Source of the DNA: Terasakiella sp. SH-1 | GTDB taxonomy: Bacteria > Pseudomonadota > Alphaproteobacteria > Rhodospirillales > Terasakiellaceae | DNA length: 64,000 nucleotides | Assembly (NCBI RefSeq): GCF_004564135.1 | Contig: NZ_CP038255.1 | Coordinates: forward strand, 1,458,501-1,522,500 | Direction: 5' to 3' | Shown here: piece by piece, positions 21,786 to 30,676 of the stretch | Position numbering within the stretch: position 1 is the stretch's first letter | How the letters are laid out: each line of letters opens with the position of its first letter | Position numbers and translations under genes: made by a program | The notes under the pieces: generated by a model | Told to the model about the DNA's origin: nothing | The model's input: only the letters and a program-made list of their open reading frames with translations | Databases searched by the model: none

Positions 21786-22418
21786 ATGGCTAAATCGAAC
21801 TCAGACCATACAGAATTCAATCAGGATGATGTGGAGGTTCTGTCCAAAGAGACGCCATTTAAAAATTACTTTCAAGTCGACAAATATGTCATGCGCCATA
21901 AGGTTCACGAAGGTGGCTGGTCTGAGCCCTTGATGCGTGAAATCTTTGAGCGTGGGCATGCTGTTGCCATTCTCCCTTATGATCCGGTTGAAGATGTTTT
22001 AATCCTGATTGAACAGTTTCGCCCCGGCGCGTTTGCCGCAGGCTATAATCCATGGCTTCTGGAAATTCCAGCAGGGATTATTGATGAAGGCCAGACACCG
22101 GAAGATGTTGCACGGCGAGAAACCCATGAAGAAACAGGTTGTACAGCAAAACGTGTGGAGTTCATCATGGATTATCTGGTGACACCGGGGGGATCAACAG
22201 AAAGTATGCACCTGTTCTGCGTTGAAATTTCCATAGATGAGGCTGTGGAGTTTGCCGGGCTTGAACATGAGGGTGAAGACATTCGTGTTCTTAAAGTGCC
22301 GCTCAAAGAGGCTTTAGCCAAGCTATCTTGTGGGCAAGTACATAATTCCATGAGTATTATTGCCCTACAATGGCTGCAACTTAACCATCATAATATACGC
22401 AAAAAATGGTGTAAATAA
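21786..22418 (+). CDS. Nudix hydrolase, ADP-ribose pyrophosphatase type
   Basis: Hydrolyses nucleoside diphosphate derivatives, most like NudF/ADP-ribose pyrophosphatase, 210 residues. The Nudix box is at about 101-123. REThEE and the terminal TGC are present, but the first glutamate of GX5E is replaced by glutamine. LLEIPAGIIDEG precedes it, as in ADPRases. The frame opens with GTG at 21777, but the ATG at 21786 starts just after the parA stop and is used. The substrate is inferred from family similarity. Confidence 0.88.
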   Translation: MAKSNSDHTEFNQDDVEVLSKETPFKNYFQVDKYVMRHKVHEGGWSEPLMREIFERGHAVAILPYDPVEDVLILIEQFRPGAFAAGYNPWLLEIPAGIIDEGQTPEDVARRETHEETGCTAKRVEFIMDYLVTPGGSTESMHLFCVEISIDEAVEFAGLEHEGEDIRVLKVPLKEALAKLSCGQVHNSMSIIALQWLQLNHHNIRKKWCK

Positions 22419-22512
22419 AATAAAATCACGCATATATTAGATTAAATATTGAATTATTCTACATTACGAACTATTTTCACTTCAAATGAGTTTCATATTG
22501 AAGAGAAAACCT

Positions 22513-23511
22513 ATGGATATTCGTAACGGATTTGTCGGTACTGTTGGCAACACCCCCCTTATTCGCCTCAAGCAGGCTTCAGAAGAAACCGGATGTGAAA
22601 TTTTGGCAAAAGCCGAGTTTCTCAATCCCGGAGGGTCCATTAAAGACCGCGCTGCCCTTGCTATTATTAAAGACGCCGAAGCCAAAGGTCTTCTTAAACC
22701 CGGCGGCGTGATCGTTGAAGGCACGGCGGGCAACACCGGAATCGGCATTGCCTTGGTTGGTCGTGCGCTTGGCTATCGCAGTGTGATTGTCATGCCGGAA
22801 ACGCAAAGTCAGGAAAAGAAAGATATGCTGCGCTTGTGCGGGGCGGACCTTCGCCTTGTGCCAGCTGTTCCTTACAAAGACCCAAATAACTACGTGCATT
22901 ATTCACGTCGTCTTGCTGAAGAGTTGGCTGAAACAGAAGAGAACGGTGCTATTTGGGCCAATCAGTTTGATAATGTGGCAAACCGTCAGGGCCATATTGA
23001 TACGACAGCGCAGGAAATCTGGGATCAAACCGATGGGAAAGTCGATGGCTTTGTCTGTGCTGTGGGAACCGGCGGAACATTGGCCGGTGTATCTATGGGA
23101 TTGAAGGCCCATAACAAAGATATTCAGATCGGGATTGCTGACCCTATGGGGGCAGCGCTCTATAACTACTATAAAAATGGTGAGCTAAAGGCCGAAGGAT
23201 CATCTATTACCGAAGGGATCGGTCAAGGTCGTGTTACTGCCAACCTGGAAGGTGCGGTGATTGACCATGCTTATCAGATCCACGACGAAGAAGCTGTTCT
23301 TATTGCTTTTGACCTGTTGAAACAAGAAGGTCTATGTGTTGGTGGATCTTCCGGTGTGAATGTGGCTGGTGCTATCCGTTTGGCAAAAGACCTGGGCAAA
23401 GGCAAGACGATCGTCACTGTTTTGTGTGACAGTGGGACACGTTATCAAAGTAAGCTCTATAACCCGGAATTTTTGAAAAAGAATAATTTGCCCGTACCAG
23501 ACTGGATGTAA
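22513..23511 (+). CDS. cysK: Cysteine synthase (O-acetylserine sulfhydrylase)
   Basis: PLP enzyme joining O-acetylserine and sulfide to cysteine, 332 residues. The PLP lysine is K44 in NPGGSIKDRAA. EGTAGNTGIGIAL is the substrate loop, GTGGTLAGVSMGL the phosphate-binding loop, and CVGGSSGVNVAGA follows. The frame opens at 22486, but MDIRNGFVGTVGNTP at 22513 matches the family N-terminus. A strong terminator follows the stop. It heads a loose sulfur metabolism group with sseA and metC. CysK and CysM types are not always separable by sequence alone. Confidence 0.92.
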   Translation: MDIRNGFVGTVGNTPLIRLKQASEETGCEILAKAEFLNPGGSIKDRAALAIIKDAEAKGLLKPGGVIVEGTAGNTGIGIALVGRALGYRSVIVMPETQSQEKKDMLRLCGADLRLVPAVPYKDPNNYVHYSRRLAEELAETEENGAIWANQFDNVANRQGHIDTTAQEIWDQTDGKVDGFVCAVGTGGTLAGVSMGLKAHNKDIQIGIADPMGAALYNYYKNGELKAEGSSITEGIGQGRVTANLEGAVIDHAYQIHDEEAVLIAFDLLKQEGLCVGGSSGVNVAGAIRLAKDLGKGKTIVTVLCDSGTRYQSKLYNPEFLKKNNLPVPDWM

Positions 23512-23515
23512 GGTC

Positions 23516-23546
23516 AAGGGGGGAGCGAAAGTTCCCCCTTTTTCTT
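23516..23546 (+). terminator. Terminator of cysK
   Basis: Nine-pair stem, AAGGGGGGA with TTCCCCCTT, around GCGAAAG, followed by TTTCTTT. It lies 5 bases after the cysK stop. Confidence 0.9.
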
Positions 23547-23630
23547 TGTAGGAATATAATTTTCCCTTGCGTTTGGTTGTGTGAATGTGCCCAATAGACA
23601 CTACCGCCATAAAGCAAATAAGGGGATGAT

Positions 23631-24488
23631 ATGAATTTCAAAAACCCGCAAGGTCTTGTCAGTACACAATGGTTGGCCGATCATATGGATGCACCGGATG
23701 TGCATGTTGTTGATGCGAGCTATTTCTTACCGATTGAAGGTAAAAGCGCAAAAGATGCCTATATGGAAGCCCGTATTCCCGGTGCACAGTTTTTTGACGT
23801 GGATGAAATTGCGGATAATAAAAATCCCCTGCCCCACATGCTGCCGAGCCCCGAAAAATTTTCCTCACGTGTGCGTAAACTCGGCCTTGGTGATGGCATT
23901 CGTATTGTTGTCTATGATTCCCGTTTTGGCGGCTGTGCCGCAGCCCGTGTCTGGTGGACATTCCGTGTGTTTGGTCATGAAGATATTGCTGTCTTGGATG
24001 GCGGCCTAACAAAATGGATTGAAGAAGGCCGCCCTGTGGAAGAAGGCCCGGTAGAACCTGTTCAGGAACGCCATTTTACAGCGCGTAAAAACAATTTTAT
24101 TGTGCGCGACAAGGTGCAGATGTTGAAAAATATTGAACGCAAACGTGAACAGGTTGTCGATGCCCGCTCTGTCGAACGTTATCGCGGCGAAGGCACGGAA
24201 CCTTGGGATGTACATAAGGTTGGTAAGATCCCCAATTCTCACAACGTCCCTTGGGATCGTTTGATTGACTCGCAAAAAGGCGGTGTGTTTAAAACAGCTG
24301 AAGAAATCACAGCTATTTTTGATGAAGCTGGTATTGATCCGCGCAAACCGATGGTGGCAAGTTGTGGGTCTGGCGTGACAGCCTCTGTCCTAACCTTTGC
24401 TGCCTATTTGCTGGGAAATAAAGATGCTGCCGTTTATGACGGGTCCTGGGCCGAATGGGGTTCTGCTGACGACACACCGGTTGAATAA
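23631..24488 (+). CDS. sseA: 3-mercaptopyruvate sulfurtransferase
   Basis: Tandem rhodanese protein of 285 residues that transfers sulfane sulfur. An inactive N-terminal rhodanese domain (about 10-130) is followed by a catalytic one (about 160-280). The active-site loop is CGSGVTAS with C245. This is the 3-mercaptopyruvate type, whereas thiosulfate sulfurtransferases usually have CRKGVTA. AGGGGATGAT precedes the ATG. Its place between cysK and metC fits cysteine and sulfide metabolism. Confidence 0.92.
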   Translation: MNFKNPQGLVSTQWLADHMDAPDVHVVDASYFLPIEGKSAKDAYMEARIPGAQFFDVDEIADNKNPLPHMLPSPEKFSSRVRKLGLGDGIRIVVYDSRFGGCAAARVWWTFRVFGHEDIAVLDGGLTKWIEEGRPVEEGPVEPVQERHFTARKNNFIVRDKVQMLKNIERKREQVVDARSVERYRGEGTEPWDVHKVGKIPNSHNVPWDRLIDSQKGGVFKTAEEITAIFDEAGIDPRKPMVASCGSGVTASVLTFAAYLLGNKDAAVYDGSWAEWGSADDTPVE

Positions 24489-24510
24489 TTAATTTACTGA
24501 AACGGATACA

Positions 24511-24535
24511 AAAGCCCCTGAAACGGGGCTTTTTC
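24511..24535 (+). terminator. Terminator of sseA
   Basis: Stem AAAGCCCC/GGGGCTTT with loop TGAAAC and a TTTTTC tail, 22 bases after the sseA stop. Confidence 0.9.
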
Positions 24536-24558
24536 TATTGAAGATAACAGGCGAAACA

Positions 24559-25725
24559 ATGAAAAAACAAACACACCTTTTACATGCCGGGCGTAATGCA
24601 AAAGAAAACTTCGGGATTGTTAACCCCCCTGTTTATCATGCCTCGACCGTTACCTTCCCCACCGTTGAGGCCATGAACAAGGCAGGTGAGAACCCAACAG
24701 AAGGGATCTATTATGGCCGCATGGCAACGCCAACTTCTCATGCGTTTGAAGAGGCAGTCGCCGCTCTTGAAGGGGCAGATAAAGCTATCGCCGTCCAATC
24801 TGGCTTGGCCGCAATTACCGGGGCAATTCTGGCTTTTGTAAAAAACGGGGATCATATTCTGGTGACAGATTCGGCTTACTTCCCAACCAAAAAGTTTTGC
24901 AATACGGTATTGAAAGGTTTTGGTGTTGAAACAACCTATTTTAATCCAACGATTGGAAGCAATATTGAAAAATTGATCCAGCCAAATACCAAGGTTATTT
25001 TTACAGAATCACCGGGGTCACTGACATTTGAAGTGCAAGATATCCCTGCCATTACAAAAGTTGCCAAAGACCATAAGATTATCACTATGATTGATAACAC
25101 CTGGGCTGCGGGGTATTTCTTTAATGCCTTTGATCATGGGTGTGACATTTCCATTCAGGCGGCAACCAAATATATCGGGGGCCATTCCGATGTCATGTTG
25201 GGCACCATTGCCTTGGGTGATGATCTTTATAAAAAGGTCAAAACCTATGTGTATGGATTGGGCTATTGCGCCGCACCGGATGATTGTTATTTAGCACAAC
25301 GCGGTATTCGTACCCTGCCCGCCCGTTTAAAAATTCATGAAGAAAATGGGATGAAACTGGCGTCCTGGCTAAAGGAACAACCAGAAGTCAAACGCGTTTT
25401 GCACCCGGCCTTTGAAGATTGTCCAGGCCATGACATTTTCAAGCGTGATTTTACCGGGGCGTGCGGGCTATTTTCTATCGTCTTGCAAGATCATTATAGT
25501 GAAAAGGCTGTAGCTTCCATGCTGGATGGAATGGAATTATTCCCCATGGGCTATAGCTGGGGGGGATATGAAAGCCTGATGATCCCATTTAACCCAAAGG
25601 GGGCCAGAAATGCCTCAAGCTGGGAAGATCAAGGTCCTTGCCTGCGCCTTCATGCCGGGCAGGAAAATGTTGAGGATTTGATCAATGATTTGGACAAAGG
25701 CTTTGAACGGTTGAACAAAGGCTGA
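24559..25725 (+). CDS. metC: Cystathionine beta-lyase
   Basis: PLP-dependent trans-sulfuration enzyme that splits cystathionine to homocysteine, 388 residues. The PLP lysine is K204 in QAATKYIGGHSDVM. YYGRMATPTSHAFEEAVAALEG is the N-terminal substrate region, and FPMGYSWGGYESL near the C-terminus separates beta-lyases from gamma-synthases. The frame opens with TTG at 24538 inside the sseA terminator tail. The ATG at 24559 is chosen, though its ribosome binding site is weak. Confidence 0.93.
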   Translation: MKKQTHLLHAGRNAKENFGIVNPPVYHASTVTFPTVEAMNKAGENPTEGIYYGRMATPTSHAFEEAVAALEGADKAIAVQSGLAAITGAILAFVKNGDHILVTDSAYFPTKKFCNTVLKGFGVETTYFNPTIGSNIEKLIQPNTKVIFTESPGSLTFEVQDIPAITKVAKDHKIITMIDNTWAAGYFFNAFDHGCDISIQAATKYIGGHSDVMLGTIALGDDLYKKVKTYVYGLGYCAAPDDCYLAQRGIRTLPARLKIHEENGMKLASWLKEQPEVKRVLHPAFEDCPGHDIFKRDFTGACGLFSIVLQDHYSEKAVASMLDGMELFPMGYSWGGYESLMIPFNPKGARNASSWEDQGPCLRLHAGQENVEDLINDLDKGFERLNKG

Positions 25726-25781
25726 TCACCGGATATATAAGCAATAAGCACAGACGCAATAATGAATGAAAGCACGGCAAA

Positions 25782-26069
25782 ATGGGCGAAGTGACCAAAT
25801 ATAAGGACGATACAAAAGCACAAGCCATTGGCAAAACCATCTTCAAATTAGCTGTGGTTTCCCTGTTTGTTGGCCTTGCCATGTCCTGGTTTGATATCAC
25901 CCCCCAATCCATTATTGAGAATTTTGGGGAAAGTGTTGCCAAAGCTTATGCTATGTTGACAGGGTGGTTGCGATGGATGGTGCCCTACATCCTGTTAGGG
26001 GCAACTATCGTTGTACCCATTTGGGCTATTCTGGCCATCCTTCGACTGGGTGGTCGTAAAAAAGATTAG
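25782..26069 (+). CDS. Small two-helix membrane protein, DUF6460-like
   Basis: A 95-residue protein with hydrophobic helices at about 21-40 and 66-88, a short amphipathic middle (WFDITPQSIIENFGESVAKAY) and a basic C-terminus RLGGRKKD. The layout resembles small alphaproteobacterial DUF6460 proteins. This is recognition by pattern, not by search. Function is unknown. It follows metC by 56 bases and overlaps the convergent response regulator stop by 4 bases. Confidence 0.7.
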   Translation: MGEVTKYKDDTKAQAIGKTIFKLAVVSLFVGLAMSWFDITPQSIIENFGESVAKAYAMLTGWLRWMVPYILLGATIVVPIWAILAILRLGGRKKD

Positions 26070-26437
26070 GCGGCTAAAACGTCGTCAATTGTCTTTTTCA
26101 ATTCAACGGCTTTAACCGGCTTCATCAGGCAGGCATCAAAAATAGGGCCGGACATGTTGATGACATCCTTTGCATTAATGCGATTGCCCCCACCTGAGAC
26201 AAGAATCGTTTTTGTTTTGCCTGCCACATTTTCAAGATGGGGCAAAATGGAAAAACAATCGCCATCTGGCAAAAACATATCCGTGATAACCAGATCGTAT
26301 TGAGTTTTTGTTATTTTCTCAATTGCATCCTTACAGCTAAATGCAGGTTCAATTTCATAGCCACCAACCTCCAAGAAAATGCAGGTTGCTTCTGAAATTG
26401 TTACGTCATCTTCAATAAGTAATATTTTTGCAGTCAT
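26066..26437 (-). CDS. Single-domain response regulator (CheY-like)
   Basis: A lone receiver domain of 123 residues. LLIEDD supplies the acidic pocket (D10, D11), D53 in DLVITDMFLPDGD is the phosphoacceptor, and the conserved switch serine (ILVSGGG) and lysine (LMKPV) are present. There is no output domain. It may relay or compete for phosphate with the hybrid kinase 1.3 kb away; that link is inferred. Its 3' end overlaps the convergent small membrane protein gene by 4 bases. Confidence 0.9.
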   Translation of the reverse strand: MTAKILLIEDDVTISEATCIFLEVGGYEIEPAFSCKDAIEKITKTQYDLVITDMFLPDGDCFSILPHLENVAGKTKTILVSGGGNRINAKDVINMSGPIFDACLMKPVKAVELKKTIDDVLAA

Positions 26438-26546
26438 CAGTTCATGTTTTATTTATCACGCTTGTGATCCTGAACATAAATTAGGATGCCACAGATTAAA
26501 AATGTTTTTATTGCTTAAGGAGAGTTACGGATAAAAAAAGAGAAAA

Positions 26547-26921
26547 TTACATCAAACGGTTGAGTAGTTTTAAAGAAATGGTTGATGTGAGTTCTTCAAT
26601 GGGGAATGGTTTCTCAAAAAATGGGACTTTCATTCTTAAAAATTCCAGACGGTCAGTCTCTTCACAAAGGCCGGATAAGACAATCGGCATGGTTTCTGGA
26701 TGCTTATCTAAAATAAGTTGGACCAACTCATAGCCGTTGATACCAGGCATCATAATATCAGTAATACAGACATCTACTTGCTCAGGCCCTTCCAGTAATG
26801 TGATGGCCTCTTCTCCGCTGGTAGCATAATGAAATGTCCAGTCTCCACTCATTTGATGAAGAATACGTTTGGTACTGTTGATGACTTCAATCTCATCGTC
26901 GACAAAAAGAACTGTTGGCAT
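26547..26921 (-). CDS. Single-domain response regulator
   Basis: A lone receiver domain of 124 residues, with VDDE (D8, D9), phosphoacceptor D55 in CITDIMMPGINGYE, and lysine in FFEKPFP. No DNA-binding or enzymatic domain follows. The ATG at 26921 has AGGGG eight bases upstream and is preferred over a GTG at 26942. It lies 109 bases upstream of the other receiver on the same strand. The two share little beyond the family motifs. Confidence 0.9.
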   Translation of the reverse strand: MPTVLFVDDEIEVINSTKRILHQMSGDWTFHYATSGEEAITLLEGPEQVDVCITDIMMPGINGYELVQLILDKHPETMPIVLSGLCEETDRLEFLRMKVPFFEKPFPIEELTSTISLKLLNRLM

Positions 26922-27071
26922 TGTGACACCCCTACATTTCACAAAATCAATCTGATGAATAGTTTTTTTCTTTATGATTTTATATCATCACGTTCGTGCA
27001 GCCTATCACCAAATGGGAACATAGGATTTTTGTTCGTTAAGCTAGTTATTTGGTATTACAGGACTTTAAAG

Positions 27072-27108
27072 TCAAAAAACAGTTCAGGAACCCAATCCTG
27101 AACTGTTT
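27072..27108 (-). terminator. Terminator of tRNA-Arg
   Basis: A 13-pair perfect stem, AAACAGTTCAGGA with TCCTGAACTGTTT, and a six-base loop. It is followed on the minus strand by TTTGACTTT. It lies 40 bases past the tRNA 3' end. Confidence 0.85.
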
Positions 27109-27148
27109 CTGTTTGAGGTGCAGATTTCACATAATCTACAGTGTATTC

Positions 27149-27225
27149 TGGCGCGCCCAGAAGGATTCGAACCCTCGACCGTCCGCTTAGAAGGCGGATG
27201 CTCTATCCAGCTGAGCTATGGGCGC
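27149..27225 (-). tRNA. tRNA-Arg (TCT)
   Basis: A 77-base tRNA with acceptor GCGCCCA/TGGGCGC, D-arm TAGCTCAGCTGGATAGA, anticodon arm TCCGC-CTTCTAA-GCGGA (TCT), T-loop TTCGAAT and encoded CCA. Confidence 0.96.
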
Positions 27226-27250
27226 GCAATGTGAGAGATGGCTCACAAAA

Positions 27251-27547
27251 TTAATAGACGATCCTGTCCATCGCGAAGTTATCTGCGTAGGTTTTAATTT
27301 GCAGCTTACGTTTTTTTGCTTCTTTAACTTCGTAGGATAGACCTTTCTTTTTTGCAAAGGCAATGGCTTGCTCTTTACTGTCAAACTTCATGTGCAATTG
27401 CTTGCGTGTATCACCACCACCGCTCCAGCCCATGAGTTCATCGGCACGTTCAGCTGCGATCGGCATAAATTCCAAAACCCAGATGTTTATGTTGGCGCGC
27501 CCGGATTGCATTGCATTTTTTGCAGGCTGATAAATACGAACGTCCAT
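27251..27547 (-). CDS. Complex I accessory subunit, NDUFS4-like (ETC complex I subunit)
   Basis: A 98-residue protein matching the ETC complex I subunit family, the bacterial counterpart of mitochondrial NDUFS4 (18 kDa). Visible features are VRIYQPAKNAMQSGRAN at the start, WVLEF, then MGWSGGGDTRKQLHMKFDSKEQAIAFAKKKGLSYEV, a family-typical core that ends in a basic tail. It likely stabilises the NADH-binding module of complex I, whose genes lie about 17 kb away. The ATG at 27547 has AGAGG eight bases upstream. Confidence 0.88.
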   Translation of the reverse strand: MDVRIYQPAKNAMQSGRANINIWVLEFMPIAAERADELMGWSGGGDTRKQLHMKFDSKEQAIAFAKKKGLSYEVKEAKKRKLQIKTYADNFAMDRIVY

Positions 27548-27725
27548 CTTAAACACCTCTATAAAATTATAACGGCTGTATGGGTGAATGCCTCAAACTT
27601 GCCGATTGGTCAAATGAATTTTGCAAAACACATTGAAAAAACTAACATAAAAGCCCGGTGAGCTTAAGTGTTGAATTTAAATAGAGGATTTCCCATCTGT
27701 TATTGAAGCAGTTTAAGGGACGTCT

Positions 27726-29750
27726 ATGAAAGCCAAAAAAACACAGCAGAAAAAGATTTTAAAAGCTTTTGAGTTTTCAGAAGCTGCTTTGTTTTTTGAT
27801 AAAACTTTAAAAATTATAGAAGCCAATGCCAAAGCCCATCAGCTCTTTGATTACCCAAAGGGTAAACTGGTGGGAAAAAGCCTGAAATTCCTTTTTCCCT
27901 CTGACCACCATGTCCTTGGCAAAACCTTTCGGACAAAGAATATTGCAACCAACAAGAAAATCCGAAAGCTGAATGACAGGCCCCTTACAGGCTTACAGCG
28001 TGATGGAACAGAACTGAAGCTTGGGATCAATATTTCCCTGTTTCATATTGCGAAAACAAAGAAAAAAAGCGGTCTGATCCTCTGTCGTGATATTACAGAT
28101 AAGCTGAAATTAAAACAGCGCCGGGTAATGGCAGAAGAAATGCTTTATGAAGCCATTGAGACAATCCCGGATGGGTTTGTCATTTACGATCAAAATGATG
28201 AACTATTTATCTGTAATCAGGCTTACCTTGATATTTACCATACATCAGCCCCAGCCATTAAACAGGGAGTAACCTTTGAAGATGTGATTCGCTATGGACT
28301 GGAACGCGGACAATATCCACAGGCTGGATCAACAGAACCTGCAAAAGAAGCCTGGCTGCAAGAGCGATTGGAACGTCACAGAAACCCTTCTCAAGTGGTC
28401 ATTCAGGAAACAGATGAAGGGCGATGGCTCAAAATTGATGAACGCAGAACCGAAAATGGCCTTATTGTTGGTGTTCGCACCGATGTGACGGATATTAAAC
28501 GAGCAGAGCAGAATTTGCTGGCCCAACAAAGCCTGTTGGAAGACCAAGCCCGTGAATTACAAAAAATGGCGCAGGAACACTTGCTTGCCAAGGAAAAGGC
28601 AGAAGAGGCATCAAAGGCTAAAAGTGAATTTTCAGCCATTATCAGCCATGAACTACGCACGCCCCTGACCGGTATTATGGGGATCACTGATTTGCTTTTA
28701 TCATCAGATTTAAGTGACGAACATCGAAATTATATTGAAGGGCTTAAATCCTCTTCCAATAACCTGCTTTTGTTATTGAATGATATTCTGGATTATTCAA
28801 AATTTGAAGCCGAACAGGTGATTCTTGAACCTATAGCCTTTGATTTCAACAGGTTGATTAATAACATTGTTCTCTCCCAGACCCCCGCGGCCAATGAAAA
28901 AATCATACGCCTTGTTCAGGACACCTCGAAAGCCAAAGAGCAAATCATCGTCAGGGCCGATAAGACACGTTTGCGCCAAATTCTTTTGAACTTTGTGACA
29001 AATGCGATCAAATTTACACAAAATGGTACTGTTATCGTTCGTCTGATCAAACAAAAAGAAACAGTGCAGAATCTGTGCTTGCGTATTGAGATTGCTGATA
29101 CAGGCATTGGCATTCCCGATGAACACCGTGATAAGCTTTTTAAACCTTTTTGTCAGGGCGATAGCTCAACGACACGCAAATATGGCGGGACCGGTTTAGG
29201 ACTAGCAATCTGCCAGAAACTGATTGAAGCGATGGGGGGAAGAATTGGTTTTGACAGTGTTGTTGATGAAGGGACGACCTTTTGGTTTGAAGTGGAATTT
29301 CCAAAAGCGGAAACCTGTGACATTCAAACCTTTGATGAGCCCCTCTCCTCTTTACAGCCTGCTGACCATCAATCACAGGACCATAAAACCAGATTACTTC
29401 TGGCAGAAGACAATAAAGTAAACAGTAAAGTCATCACCACTGTTCTCAAACGAATGGGGTATGACGTTGATTTGGCCGAAAATGGCCGTGAAGCCTATGA
29501 AATGGTTCAGGACAATCTCTATGACCTTGTTTTGATGGACATGCAGATGCCGGAAATGGATGGCTGTGAAGCGACAGAAAAGATTCGCGCACTTGGTTGT
29601 GAGAAAAAAGATACCCCTGTGATTGCATTAACCGCAGATGTAAAAGCTGAAAAGAATGAGCGTTACCAACAGGCAGGGATTAATGCCTTTATGTCAAAGC
29701 CTGTAGACTGGGTGCTGTTGGAAGAAACGATTAAATCTTTGAAATTTTAA
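27726..29750 (+). CDS. Soluble hybrid histidine kinase (PAS-PAS-HisKA-HATPase-REC)
   Basis: A 674-residue sensor kinase without membrane segments. Two PAS-like domains (about 12-125 and 140-255) are followed by a coiled coil (262-297). The HisKA box is [15 protein letters not shown] with H308. The ATPase domain has N and G boxes ([28 protein letters not shown]). A C-terminal receiver has phosphoacceptor D605 in [14 protein letters not shown] cytoplasmic redox or small-ligand signal is plausible for PAS, but no cofactor residue is evident. AAGGGACGTCT precedes the ATG. Partners may be the two lone receivers upstream. Confidence 0.92.
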   Translation: MKAKKTQQKKILKAFEFSEAALFFDKTLKIIEANAKAHQLFDYPKGKLVGKSLKFLFPSDHHVLGKTFRTKNIATNKKIRKLNDRPLTGLQRDGTELKLGINISLFHIAKTKKKSGLILCRDITDKLKLKQRRVMAEEMLYEAIETIPDGFVIYDQNDELFICNQAYLDIYHTSAPAIKQGVTFEDVIRYGLERGQYPQAGSTEPAKEAWLQERLERHRNPSQVVIQETDEGRWLKIDERRTENGLIVGVRTDVTDIKRAEQNLLAQQSLLEDQARELQKMAQEHLLAKEKAEEASKAKSEFSAIISHELRTPLTGIMGITDLLLSSDLSDEHRNYIEGLKSSSNNLLLLLNDILDYSKFEAEQVILEPIAFDFNRLINNIVLSQTPAANEKIIRLVQDTSKAKEQIIVRADKTRLRQILLNFVTNAIKFTQNGTVIVRLIKQKETVQNLCLRIEIADTGIGIPDEHRDKLFKPFCQGDSSTTRKYGGTGLGLAICQKLIEAMGGRIGFDSVVDEGTTFWFEVEFPKAETCDIQTFDEPLSSLQPADHQSQDHKTRLLLAEDNKVNSKVITTVLKRMGYDVDLAENGREAYEMVQDNLYDLVLMDMQMPEMDGCEATEKIRALGCEKKDTPVIALTADVKAEKNERYQQAGINAFMSKPVDWVLLEETIKSLKF

Positions 29751-29761
29751 TATGAAAAAGC

Positions 29762-29799
29762 AAAAAGCTCTAAAAACCAAATGGTTTTCAGAGCTTTTG
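29762..29799. terminator. Bidirectional terminator between the hybrid kinase and tRNA-Pro
   Basis: A long AT-rich stem, AAAAGCTCT(A)AAAACCA with TGGTTTT(C)AGAGCTTTT. The minus strand continues with TTTTTGCTTTTTC, a strong tail for tRNA-Pro. The plus strand has only TTTTGAA, weaker for the kinase gene. Confidence 0.8.
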
Positions 29800-29802
29800 A
29801 AC

Positions 29803-29879
29803 TGGTCGGGGAGACAGGATTTGAACCTGCGACCCCATGCACCCAAAGCACGTGCGCTACCAGGCTGCGCCACTCCCCG
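29803..29879 (-). tRNA. tRNA-Pro (TGG)
   Basis: A 77-base tRNA with acceptor CGGGGAG/CTCCCCG, D-arm TGGCGCAGCCTGGTAGC, anticodon arm CGTGC-TTTGGGT-GCATG (TGG), T-loop TTCAAAT and encoded CCA. Confidence 0.96.
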
Positions 29880-29936
29880 ACGGCCCGGAACATATTGAGT
29901 AGTAGGCCCCTTTGCAAGAACTTTTTTCAAAAAATG

Positions 29937-30413
29937 TCAGTTTTGTAAAATTACCTGGTCGCCAACGCTGATACCAAAATCTTCTGCGCTGCCGGCAGCC
30001 AGTTCAAGAACCGCAGAAACTCGCCCCCCTGAATGGATTTGTCGTGTCGAGTTCGGTTCTGTTTTTTCTTCAATGCGACGAATACGTCCTTTATGATTGA
30101 TAAAAAACATATCCAGAGATAAAGGCGTATTTTTCATCCACATCGTAATCGCACGTGGTTTTTGATAGATAAATAACATGCCTTGTTTTTTCGGCAGGGA
30201 TTTACGATGCATCAGCCCTTTGGCTTTTTCTGCCGGTGTAATGGCGTATTCAACCAACAACTTCACAGGACCATCCTTGGTGATAATTGTGATATAGCCT
30301 TTCCCGGCACTATAGGCATTGCTCATCATGGCAAAACTGCATATCGAAATAATTAAAACATAACGAGATAGGGGCTTGATAAACAAGGAATGCTCTCCGA
30401 ATCCAATGGTCAT
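29937..30413 (-). CDS. DUF192 family exported protein
   Basis: A 158-residue protein with an N-terminal hydrophobic segment (about 17-36, ending NAYSA) that looks like a signal peptide, then a DUF192 domain. Family motifs are AEKAKGLMHRKSLPKKQGMLFIY and MWMKNTPLSLDMFFI, followed by AVLELAAGSAEDFGISVGDQV. The function of DUF192 is not established. The ATG at 30413 is used; the longest frame begins with TTG three codons earlier. It is divergent from the antiporter operon. Confidence 0.88.
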   Translation of the reverse strand: MTIGFGEHSLFIKPLSRYVLIISICSFAMMSNAYSAGKGYITIITKDGPVKLLVEYAITPAEKAKGLMHRKSLPKKQGMLFIYQKPRAITMWMKNTPLSLDMFFINHKGRIRRIEEKTEPNSTRQIHSGGRVSAVLELAAGSAEDFGISVGDQVILQN

Positions 30414-30556
30414 TTCAACCAATTAAACTATAAAAAAGGGATGAATACAAACTGCACAGTTGTGAATTTACGCCGTTTTACGCAAAAATACGTAGCAGTT
30501 TACTAATTTCCTTTGGAAAAAGTTTTAAATAAAGGTTAAAGAAGGCGCCGGAAATA

Positions 30557-30580
30557 CAACAGGCAAACGATTTGCTGTTG
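30557..30580 (+). promoter_or_regulatory. Hairpin in the leader of the antiporter operon
   Basis: CAACA-(G)-GCAAA pairs with TTTGC-TGTTG around a CGA loop, ten pairs with one bulged G, about 97 bases before the first gene. No T-run follows, so it is not a simple terminator. The 263 bases between the DUF192 gene and the operon show no other gene. The hairpin may be a leader structure or an operator. Confidence 0.3.
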
Positions 30581-30676
30581 CTATCCGTTAATGAATTGTT
30601 ATCCTTTAGGTAATACCGGAAGGGCTGGCTCTGTTCAGGCTTTCCGCATTAAAAATAAACAATCAGGGGACATCCT

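Noticed and set aside
27187-27384. Minus-strand reading frame ending in IAQLDRASAF
   Set aside because: Runs out of the NDUFS4-like gene in another frame and into tRNA-Arg; artefact.
29694-29930. Minus-strand reading frame across tRNA-Pro
   Set aside because: It reads through the tRNA itself ([14 protein letters not shown]), a common artefact.
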